Source of the DNA: a virus
IMG/VR virus record: IMGVR_UViG_3300030104_002283
Span: 1 to 57,636 of that record
DNA length: 57,636 bases
Strand: one strand, 5' to 3'
In this document: positions 34,309 to 41,007 of the stretch, in pieces
How the letters are laid out: each line of letters begins with the position of its first letter
Position numbering within the stretch: position 1 is the stretch's first letter
Notes under the pieces: generated by a model
Seen by the model: the letters and a program-made list of their open reading frames with translations, nothing else
What the model was told of the DNA's origin: nothing
Database searches by the model: none
Program-made: the position numbers and the translations under genes

Positions 34309-34367
34309 AAAGCGGGGGGCTATGGTTTATCCGTAAGCTTTCATATTGGCTGTAGCCCCTTTGCTTT
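34309..34367 (+). terminator. Hairpin, possible terminator or attenuator
   Basis: AAAGC (34309-34313) pairs with GCTTT (34363-34367), and GGGGCTA (34316-34322) with TAGCCCC (34353-34359). The inner loop is 30 bases. The 3' arm is U-rich (TTTGCTTTCC), so it may terminate partially or mark a processing point just before ribozyme 4. Confidence 0.5.
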
Positions 34368-34369
34368 CC

Positions 34370-34388
34370 TGATAGTAAGTACTTACTT
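34370..34388. repeat. TGATAGT(R)AGTACTTACTT palindrome, copy 2
   Basis: TGATAGTAAGTACTTACTT contains the perfect 14-bp dyad AGTAAGTACTTACT. Nearly identical to the site at 31636. Possible operator inside the early block. Confidence 0.5.
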
Positions 34389-34391
34389 TTA

Positions 34392-34446
34392 ATACTGTCC
34401 TACAATATTGGTAATTGTAGCTGAATGAGATACCACGAAACAGTAT
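34392..34446 (+). ncRNA. Hammerhead-like ribozyme 4 (type III topology, pseudoknotted, reduced stem II)
   Basis: Stem III ATACTGT/ACAGTAT (34392-34398 with 34440-34446), seven pairs. Triplet GUC, cut expected after C34399. Stem I CTACAAT/ATTGTAG (34400-34406 with 34414-34420), seven pairs. Core CUGA-AU-GA (34421-34428). Stem II is reduced to G34429-C34436, but its loop bases UACCA (34431-34435) are exactly complementary to UGGUA in loop I (34409-34413). GAAA at 34437-34440. The extra base at N7 is shared with ribozyme 1. Confidence 0.68.
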
Positions 34447-34485
34447 ATTGTTTAGAAATATTAATTTGTTTCTATTGGAGTAATT

Positions 34486-34608
34486 ATGAAATTATTTAAT
34501 GATTTCAAAAAATTTCTTTCTGACATGAGAGGGTTAGAAAGATTTAACTGGTATGTATTGAAGCCTTTGGCTTTAATATTTGTATTAATAGCTTTTAGCA
34601 TTTTTTAG
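34486..34608 (+). CDS. Small membrane protein
   Basis: 40 residues, starting MKLFNDFKKFLSDMRG, with a C-terminal transmembrane helix (NWYVLKPLALIFVLIAFSIF). RBS TTGGAG. It follows ribozyme 4 and precedes the MoxR gene. A short membrane toxin-like or host-modifying role is possible but unproven. Confidence 0.6.
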   Translation: MKLFNDFKKFLSDMRGLERFNWYVLKPLALIFVLIAFSIF

Positions 34609-34622
34609 GAGTAAGTAAAAAT

Positions 34623-35624
34623 ATGAAAGCAAAACAATTAGAAAAAAGCTTAGAGAAGTTAATCTCTATTAAACAGCCCTGTTTCATATGGGGCGGTGTT
34701 GGTGTGGGTAAATCAGAGATTGTCCACAAAGTAGCTAAAGATATGGGCTATAGGATTGAAGATGTAAGAGTTGCATTGTTAGACCCTGTAGACCTTAGAG
34801 GTGTGCCTAGTGTTGAAGATGGAAGAACTGTTTTTAATCCGCCTGTATTTTTACCTACTGATGAACAGCCTAAAACATTGTTGTTTCTTGATGAACTTCC
34901 GCAAGGCAGTCCATCTGTACAGAACGCATTGTTTCAGCTAATCAAGGATAGAAAACTTGGCGAGTACACATTACCTAAAGATACTGTAATAGTTAGTGCG
35001 GGTAATAGAGTACAAGACAAGGCGGGGGCTAACAGAGTTAATACCGCTTTGGGAGATAGGTTTGTTCACTTGAACTTAGATGTATGCCATCAAGAATGGA
35101 TTGACTGGGGCATTAAAACTAAGAAGATAAAACAAGAAGTATTATCCTTTATCTCTTGGCAAGGCGAAGATTATTTATATCACTTTGATAAAAATGCTTC
35201 AGTCAATGCAACGCCTAGAGCATGGGAATATACAAGTAATGTATTGGCTACTGACCCTGATAAAGACATAGAGCAAGAACTTTATGCGGGTATTATTGGC
35301 GAGGGTATAGCCCCTGAATTTATAGCATTTGTTAGAAGATTTAGGAACTTACCTAGTGTTGATGTTCTGTTAAAAAATCCTGAAGATATTTTACAAGACT
35401 TAGAACTTAAATCAGACATGATTTATATGATTGTTGGTGTTCTAGCAAAAAATATGAATAAGGATAATATCCAAAAGTACTATGAATTTCTAAGAGATAC
35501 GCAAGATATTCAAGATGAGTTTTTAGTTATGGCTATGACTATGGCTACAGCTAGAGATGAAAGCTTGAAGAAAACAAAAACATATATTGATTATGAAATT
35601 GATTATCAAGATATTGGGGCTTAA
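34623..35624 (+). CDS. MoxR-type AAA+ ATPase
   Basis: 333 residues. Walker A GGVGVGKS (24-31), Walker B LLFLDE (86-91), sensor-like TVIVSAGNR (near 122-130). ATP-driven chaperone that usually works with a VWA-domain partner, encoded two genes downstream. Its substrate in the infected cell is unknown. Confidence 0.85.
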   Translation: MKAKQLEKSLEKLISIKQPCFIWGGVGVGKSEIVHKVAKDMGYRIEDVRVALLDPVDLRGVPSVEDGRTVFNPPVFLPTDEQPKTLLFLDELPQGSPSVQNALFQLIKDRKLGEYTLPKDTVIVSAGNRVQDKAGANRVNTALGDRFVHLNLDVCHQEWIDWGIKTKKIKQEVLSFISWQGEDYLYHFDKNASVNATPRAWEYTSNVLATDPDKDIEQELYAGIIGEGIAPEFIAFVRRFRNLPSVDVLLKNPEDILQDLELKSDMIYMIVGVLAKNMNKDNIQKYYEFLRDTQDIQDEFLVMAMTMATARDESLKKTKTYIDYEIDYQDIGA

Positions 35625-35636
35625 CAGCCCCTTGTC

Positions 35637-35655
35637 TATTAACCCATTAATATTT
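35637..35655. repeat. TATTAA-N4-TTAATA dyad, site 4
   Basis: TATTAA-CCCA-TTAATATTT, directly before the RBS AAGGAG of the next gene. Confidence 0.7.
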
Positions 35656-35666
35656 AAGGAGAAACT

Positions 35667-36548
35667 ATGGCTCAATTAAGAGACAAAGCATTATTGATTG
35701 AACTTCATTTGAAGAAATGGAGTGGAGTAAAAACTGATAAATCATTAAGAGATGAATTAGCTAATAATCATTCTATTGATGAGACTAGAATTTCAGTCAA
35801 CAAAAAACTAACTAACAGCCCTATCTTGAAAAAAATCAAAAAGATTGATGGCAAGATAAGAACTGAATGTATCTATAGCGGGGCGGGTTATAGCGGTTAT
35901 TGTTTGGCTTGGGATAATCAAGGTACTTATCTATTACCCATTGAATTAAAAGATAAGTTTGAAAGAGACTTCGTTGGTTGGCAGAACGAAAGAGAAAAAT
36001 TAGTAAAAGATTTTGTTAAACAATATGACAATATTATTGCAGAAGCTAAGACTGATTTAGGAACTACTTTTAATATTGATGATTTTCCTAGTAGAGATGA
36101 GATAGAAGATTTATTTGAGTGTAGCATCTTAAAGAAACCTATCCCATCAAGTAATGATATTAGAGTTAATCTTCCCGCCAGTGAGATAGCAGAGTTAAAA
36201 GCAAATGCTAAAGCTGAAGAAGATGCGAAGATGCAAAAGATAACTGGGGCAGTTGTTGATAAGGTTCAAGGTGTATGTAAACACTTTGCAGATAAGATTG
36301 ATAGCGGAGAAACATTTAGAGATAAAACTGTTGATAAGCTTATTGAACTTTGCGAAGTGCTACCCGCATTGAATATAAATGGAGATGCAAATATTCAGTC
36401 AGCACATCAAAAAGCTATGGATACTTTTCATGGTAAAGATATAACAGCAGATAAAGTTAGAAATGATAAAGAGTTAGCTAAAGAATTATCTAATACAGCT
36501 AAAGATATTGTTTCTGATTTAGATACTAAAGGGGGTTATTTTGACTAA
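35667..36548 (+). CDS. Unknown protein between MoxR and VWA genes
   Basis: 293 residues, helical and charged, with WSGVKTDKSLRDELANNHSI and a long coiled region (KLVKDFVKQYDNIIAEAKTD). It may be a DUF3150-type phage protein, but I am not certain. Its place in the MoxR-VWA operon suggests a linked role. Overlaps the next gene by 8 bp. Confidence 0.6.
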   Translation: MAQLRDKALLIELHLKKWSGVKTDKSLRDELANNHSIDETRISVNKKLTNSPILKKIKKIDGKIRTECIYSGAGYSGYCLAWDNQGTYLLPIELKDKFERDFVGWQNEREKLVKDFVKQYDNIIAEAKTDLGTTFNIDDFPSRDEIEDLFECSILKKPIPSSNDIRVNLPASEIAELKANAKAEEDAKMQKITGAVVDKVQGVCKHFADKIDSGETFRDKTVDKLIELCEVLPALNINGDANIQSAHQKAMDTFHGKDITADKVRNDKELAKELSNTAKDIVSDLDTKGGYFD

Positions 36549-37743
36549 CGATATTGATAAAAAAGCAAAAAACATAATGACTAAAGCTAGGGTTCATTTG
36601 TTAAAAAATAATCCTTTTTATGGAAAACTTGCTATGGATTTAGATTTTGTTGAAAGCAAAAAGTTTGACACTATGGCGGTTGATGGACAGAGAATATTCT
36701 ATAACCCTGACTTTGTGCATAAGATTACTTTTCTTGAAACAGTTGGAGTGATAGCCCATGAGGTACTTCATGTTGTCTTTAAACATCATTTGCGTAGGAA
36801 CGACAGAGACCCTTTCTATTGGAATGTTGCGGGAGACTATATCATCAATTACATTTTAAATGATGAGGGCTTTATGCTTCCTGAGGGTGGCTTACTTGAC
36901 TATTCTTACAAGGGTTCTACTACCGAGAAAGTATATGAAGATGTCTATAAAGAAAGCGATAAGCAAGATGCTAATACTGATGGCGGAGACAATACATCTG
37001 ATAGTGAAGATGATGAAAGAAAATCTTTATCTAAAAGAATGTGGGGCGAAGTCATAGATGCAGTCATTGAAGAAGTTGAGGGTGTATCTAACGAAGAACA
37101 AATAGAAAAGTTAGAACAAGAAATAAACGCTAAAGTCATTGATGCAACGCAAGTATCTAAGACTATGGGTAAAGGTGGAGATGCTTTTAAATCTATTATG
37201 GATATGGTTAGAACGCAGTCTGTATCTTGGGAAGAAGTGTTAGGTAATTTAATATTAGATAAGACTACTTCTAACGATTATAACTTTAATACACCTAACA
37301 GAAGATATGTATATCAAGATATGTACTTACCATCTGTTGAGAAAAAGCCTAACCCTAAAGGTGTGATTGCTCTTGATATTAGCGGGAGTGTAGATAAAGA
37401 AACTATGGCTATGATGCAAGATGCAGTGAATAACATTGTTCCTGTTGCTAACTTTGAAGAACTAACAATTCTTTATTGTGATGATTGCATAAGGCAAGTT
37501 GATACATTTCATGGTGGAGAAGAAGTTGAGTTGGATTATATTCGTGGTGGCGGAACAGACTTTGAGCCTGTATTCAAATATATAGATAAGGAACTTGATA
37601 ACGAGGTTGCTTTTCTTGTTTACCTAACTGATGGGTGGTGTTGGGATATACCTAGTGAGCCTGAATATCCTGTGATATGGGCGACAACGGACACTGACCA
37701 TTACTTTAAGGATAAATTTGGAGAGGTTGTTTATGTTGAATAA
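36541..37743 (+). CDS. VWA-like protein with N-terminal zinc-peptidase-like domain (DUF2201 type)
   Basis: 400 residues. TTG start chosen since GGGGG lies five bases upstream; an internal ATG at 36577 is the alternative. HEVLH (73-77) resembles a zincin motif. A charged acidic linker follows (about 140-160). The MIDAS motif DISGS (279-283) and later YLTDGW mark a VWA fold. The partner of the MoxR ATPase, likely forming a metal-dependent protein-remodelling complex. Confidence 0.82.
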   Translation: MTNDIDKKAKNIMTKARVHLLKNNPFYGKLAMDLDFVESKKFDTMAVDGQRIFYNPDFVHKITFLETVGVIAHEVLHVVFKHHLRRNDRDPFYWNVAGDYIINYILNDEGFMLPEGGLLDYSYKGSTTEKVYEDVYKESDKQDANTDGGDNTSDSEDDERKSLSKRMWGEVIDAVIEEVEGVSNEEQIEKLEQEINAKVIDATQVSKTMGKGGDAFKSIMDMVRTQSVSWEEVLGNLILDKTTSNDYNFNTPNRRYVYQDMYLPSVEKKPNPKGVIALDISGSVDKETMAMMQDAVNNIVPVANFEELTILYCDDCIRQVDTFHGGEEVELDYIRGGGTDFEPVFKYIDKELDNEVAFLVYLTDGWCWDIPSEPEYPVIWATTDTDHYFKDKFGEVVYVE

Positions 37744-37749
37744 CCTATT

Positions 37750-37768
37750 TATTAACACATTAATATTT
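37750..37768. repeat. TATTAA-N4-TTAATA dyad, site 5
   Basis: TATTAA-CACA-TTAATATTT, between the VWA gene and the next RBS. Confidence 0.7.
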
Positions 37769-37785
37769 ATAAATAAGGAGTGAGT

Positions 37786-38046
37786 ATGAAAAATAAGTAT
37801 TTAATAATTAGCAAAAGAAATGGAGACTTAGGTATTAACAAAGATGGATTTGTTCAATATCGTAATTTTTCTGATGAGCCATTAGTGATGGTGGTTGAAG
37901 AAGAAACTCCATTCACAAAACAAGATGCATTTAATGAGTTTGCATCTATGGTAGAAACTACAGAAGAAAGAAAATTAAATATTAACCATTTTAATATTTT
38001 CAGTGGGGCTGACATTGATGATATTAAATATTACTGGGGGGCTTAG
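37786..38046 (+). CDS. Small phage protein of unknown function
   Basis: 86 residues. ATG 37786 preferred over an upstream GTG because AAGGAG is five bases from it. KYLIISKRNGDLGINKDGFV and MVVEEETPFTKQDAFNEFA. No family recognised. Confidence 0.6.
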   Translation: MKNKYLIISKRNGDLGINKDGFVQYRNFSDEPLVMVVEEETPFTKQDAFNEFASMVETTEERKLNINHFNIFSGADIDDIKYYWGA

Positions 38047-38047
38047 A

Positions 38048-38743
38048 ATGAATAAAGAAAAACTAAAAAAGATAGCAGACAAGTTTGTTATGGAAAGAGA
38101 ACAAGAGCAGTTGGAATATCCTGTTGAGGATTATTCCGCAGACAAAGTTATTCTTTATCACGGAACTAATACAGATAACCTTGATAAGATACTTGAAGAT
38201 GGGCTGTATCCTAGAGGAAACAACGAGGGTAATTGGGAACATACCATACGCAGTAGAAATGATATGGTATATCTAACGAACTCTTACGCAGTTTACTTTG
38301 CTATGTGTTCAATACCTAAAGATAGCAAGGCAAGTCCTGTAGTCCTAGAAGTAGAGGTTGATACAAAAAGTCTTTACCCTGATGAAGATTTTATGGAACA
38401 AGCCACAAGAAATAATGCTATGTGGCAAGATTATTTTATGTCTATTGGACATGAAGATATGACAGCTAGAACCGAATACTTTAGAGATAACATATCTGAA
38501 TTTCAAGATGATTATACTAACAGTTTAAAGCATCTAGGTAATGCCTGTTATTTTGGGGAGATTAAACCTGAAAGCATCAAAAGATATTCTGTCTTAGATG
38601 TTGGTAAAGTTTGGGAACATTCTGACCCGACAATAACTTTAATGAATTATAAAATTTTAGGTAGCAAATATAGAAAGCTATCCAAAAAATTAATGTGGGA
38701 AGAACCCCTATCTATTAACCAAGTAATATTTAATAAGGAGTAA
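38048..38743 (+). CDS. ADP-ribosyltransferase-like protein
   Basis: 231 residues from ATG 38048. The segment LYHGTNTDNLDKILEDGLYP (36-55) matches the start of H-Y-E-type ADP-ribosyltransferase folds (His38), followed by VYLTNS (74-79) as the second motif. The third catalytic Glu cannot be placed with confidence. It may modify host proteins early in infection. The frame overlapping upstream of this ATG is not needed. Confidence 0.65.
   Translation: MNKEKLKKIADKFVMEREQEQLEYPVEDYSADKVILYHGTNTDNLDKILEDGLYPRGNNEGNWEHTIRSRNDMVYLTNSYAVYFAMCSIPKDSKASPVVLEVEVDTKSLYPDEDFMEQATRNNAMWQDYFMSIGHEDMTARTEYFRDNISEFQDDYTNSLKHLGNACYFGEIKPESIKRYSVLDVGKVWEHSDPTITLMNYKILGSKYRKLSKKLMWEEPLSINQVIFNKE
38713..38731. 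repeat. TATTAA-N4-(T/G)TAATA dyad, site 6
   Basis: TATTAA-CCAA-GTAATATTT, one mismatch in the second arm, within the end of the ART-like gene and just before the next RBS. Confidence 0.55.
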
Positions 38744-38745
38744 TT

Positions 38746-39072
38746 ATGTATTTAGTAAATAATAACAACGAACTTTTGCAAGAGATGATTGAATCTAATA
38801 TGCAGACTTGTAATCAAATCTATACGCAAATAGATAGAACGCCTAAGAAAAAAAGTGATGCTGACTTTATGTTAGTTAAATCATTTAATACTTTGGTTGA
38901 ACTAAATCAAATGGCTTTAGATATTCTATATCCTGAACGACATAATAGCGGAGACATACCTAAACCTAAACACTTGGTATTCAAGCAGACACATACTGAT
39001 AACGAAGATGTAGTTGAGATAGTAGAAGTAGAAGCTGAAACTTTAAAACAAGAATTTAACTGGGAGAAGTAA
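38746..39072 (+). CDS. Small acidic phage protein
   Basis: 108 residues with ELLQEMIESNMQTCNQIYTQ and a C-terminal acidic DNEDVVEIVEVEAETL. Predicted helical. Unknown function. It has RBS AAGGAG. Confidence 0.6.
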   Translation: MYLVNNNNELLQEMIESNMQTCNQIYTQIDRTPKKKSDADFMLVKSFNTLVELNQMALDILYPERHNSGDIPKPKHLVFKQTHTDNEDVVEIVEVEAETLKQEFNWEK

Positions 39073-39233
39073 TGAGTAGATTATTAACAGATATTAAACA
39101 CTGTGAAGATTGCGGGTGTAAAACAAATGAATTATATCTTACACCTGATGGAGAAATACTATGTGCTGACTGTGAAGCAGACTACAACGAAGAAGTAATA
39201 AAAAAAATAAATGGACATAATGGAGAAGAATGA
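39072..39233 (+). CDS. Small zinc-ribbon protein
   Basis: 53 residues starting MSRLLTDIKHCEDCGCKT. Cys pairs in CEDC and CADC make a four-Cys zinc site. Coupled to the preceding stop. Confidence 0.65.
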   Translation: MSRLLTDIKHCEDCGCKTNELYLTPDGEILCADCEADYNEEVIKKINGHNGEE

Positions 39234-39258
39234 TGGAAAAATGGAGTGAAAAATAAAC

Positions 39259-39978
39259 ATGGAATATAAATACCCTATTGAAACTCATAACAGCGTGGGA
39301 TTTAAAAATACATCTGACTTTAATAACGAAGCTTTTAATGATTATCTACATCAAGATAGACAAAATAATAGAAGTGGATATTTAACTTGCAGTTATGATG
39401 AGTTGAAAAACCTTTTAGGTAATCCAATAAAACTATCAGCTAATTTTATGTATCCTGAAACAGTTAAAAAAATGCAAGAATTATTTTGGAAAGATACTAA
39501 TTACTTTCACTATCAATCGAGAGGTAAAGATTATTTTTTATCTGATGTGATTTGGTTTGTTAATCTTACTGACTATAAATATAAAGGCAGAAAAAATGCT
39601 GACTGGTTTACTATAAGAAACTTTGGTAATGGTATGAACATGGAAAGATTTTTAAAGAAAAACCATGCAAGATATTCTCATATTCATAGAAAAATGACTG
39701 ATGCTTTTGAAGATAAAGTAGCGTATCTAAAAGATTATTATTCTAGGTACGCATCTGACAGCAAAACTTATGACAATGGATTTAATTCAGCTTCCATATG
39801 GTTAGACAAAATTATAAAAGACTTAGACAACGGGATACCTAACTATAATCCTGTTAAAACTAAAGACAATATTAACTGGTTAATATCTAAGTATGTATAT
39901 CATGGAGACCAAACTTATAGAGAGATGAGTGATACACAACAGATATTAAATTATTACTTAGAGGAGAATAGAACATGA
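39259..39978 (+). CDS. Early phage protein of unknown function
   Basis: 239 residues, hydrophilic, rich in Tyr/Asn/Lys. RQNNRSGYLTCSYDELKNLL and KNADWFTIRNFGNGMNMERF. No recognisable motif. It contains an in-frame copy of the TATTAA-N4-TTAATA dyad at 39870. Confidence 0.55.
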   Translation: MEYKYPIETHNSVGFKNTSDFNNEAFNDYLHQDRQNNRSGYLTCSYDELKNLLGNPIKLSANFMYPETVKKMQELFWKDTNYFHYQSRGKDYFLSDVIWFVNLTDYKYKGRKNADWFTIRNFGNGMNMERFLKKNHARYSHIHRKMTDAFEDKVAYLKDYYSRYASDSKTYDNGFNSASIWLDKIIKDLDNGIPNYNPVKTKDNINWLISKYVYHGDQTYREMSDTQQILNYYLEENRT

Positions 39979-40163
39979 GTAATCAACATAACGAACAAGC
40001 TTTTGAAAAAGTAATGCAACAAGTAGAGCAAGATGATTCAAAAGGTTTGCTAGAAGAAGAAGTGCAATATGTTTCTAGTAGATATGGATTGCACGAAGAT
40101 GATGATAGAGATGAAATATTATTTCATATCGCAGAATCATTATATGAAAACCATTATATATAA
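39975..40163 (+). CDS. Small acidic protein
   Basis: 62 residues, with KVMQQVEQDDSKGLLEEEVQ and DDDRDEILFHIAESLYEN. Overlaps the previous stop by 4 bp. Unknown function. Confidence 0.55.
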   Translation: MSNQHNEQAFEKVMQQVEQDDSKGLLEEEVQYVSSRYGLHEDDDRDEILFHIAESLYENHYI

Positions 40164-40174
40164 GGAGTAAAAAA

Positions 40175-40357
40175 ATGGATAAAGAAAATTTAATTATAAA
40201 AATACAAAAGGATATAGTGGAAGCTGAAGCTATGTTAAAAGAAGCTAAAGATGAACTACAAAAACAACAAGACACATTGTTTTGTTTGAGAGTAGAAGCT
40301 AATACTCTTATTGAGGAAGCTAATAGCCTACCTAACGGAGTGAATGATGCAAACTAA
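40175..40357 (+). CDS. Small coiled-coil protein
   Basis: 60 residues, nearly all coiled coil (LIIKIQKDIVEAEAMLKEAK, KDELQKQQDTLFCL). RBS AAGGAG. Unknown function; sits ahead of the Arc-like regulator. Confidence 0.55.
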   Translation: MDKENLIIKIQKDIVEAEAMLKEAKDELQKQQDTLFCLRVEANTLIEEANSLPNGVNDAN

Positions 40358-40523
40358 AACAGCTTTTAAAAAACCAATAGTAAGTAAGAACTACTTTACA
40401 ATTCGTATGCCTGATGATTTGCGTAAGCAAATACAAACTGAAGCTGATAAGAATTATAGAAGTTTATCTTCGCAAATAATCTTTATGCTTCAACGACAGA
40501 TTGAACAGCATAATGACAAGTAG
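40344..40523 (+). CDS. Arc-like ribbon-helix-helix DNA-binding protein
   Basis: 59 residues. The strand and two helices YFTIRMPDDLRKQI and NYRSLSSQIIFMLQRQI match Arc-family repressors. Dimers would bind operator palindromes such as TGATAGTGCTTACTATCA at 32156. It overlaps the previous gene by 14 bp, and its 3' end overlaps a convergent minus-strand gene by 41 bp. Confidence 0.85.
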   Translation: MMQTKTAFKKPIVSKNYFTIRMPDDLRKQIQTEADKNYRSLSSQIIFMLQRQIEQHNDK

Positions 40524-41007
40524 TTTTTGTGTTATCTAAATTAGAATGATACAAGCGATTTGATATTTGGTGTAGCCCCCTTTTCAAGAGAGCCATATCA
40601 GATTGCTTGTTGATTTCTTTATTATCACTAATCACTTTAATAACAAAATGACCGATATGTTTTTTATCTTTTCTAAACATATTGGTTATTTGTTTTAATC
40701 TCATTGACTTTAGTAATCTGTAAGATGATTGCTTTTCATCACTAGACCTACCCGCAAGAGACAAATTAATCCCACCCTGTCCTAATATCCCTGACTTAAA
40801 ACATACATACAAAACAAACTGACCCGCATTATATTCTTTATCATCTATTAACGAGTTAATATATAACTTATCTATGATATTTTCTGTGGTGTTTCTACAT
40901 CTAAGATACTTTGTACCTAAATCTTCTATCACAAAAGTTCCATGTTGATGCAGAAACTTAGTGCCTAAGTCAGTCGATTTAAAAGTCAAAGTCGTACCTT
41001 TCATCAA
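40483..41007 (-). CDS. Phage protein of unknown function downstream of primase-helicase
   Basis: 174 residues, with FVIEDLGTKYLRCRNTTENI, FVLYVCFKSGILGQGGINLS and a C-terminal CHYAVQSVVEA. Overlaps the primase-helicase by 29 bp, so it is likely translated with it. Not recognised. Confidence 0.5.
   Translation of the reverse strand: MMKGTTLTFKSTDLGTKFLHQHGTFVIEDLGTKYLRCRNTTENIIDKLYINSLIDDKEYNAGQFVLYVCFKSGILGQGGINLSLAGRSSDEKQSSYRLLKSMRLKQITNMFRKDKKHIGHFVIKVISDNKEINKQSDMALLKRGLHQISNRLYHSNLDNTKTTCHYAVQSVVEA

Noticed and set aside
37978-38000. Another TATTAA...TTAATA-like sequence inside the gene at 37786
   Set aside because: The spacer is five bases, not four, so it was not counted among the eleven sites.
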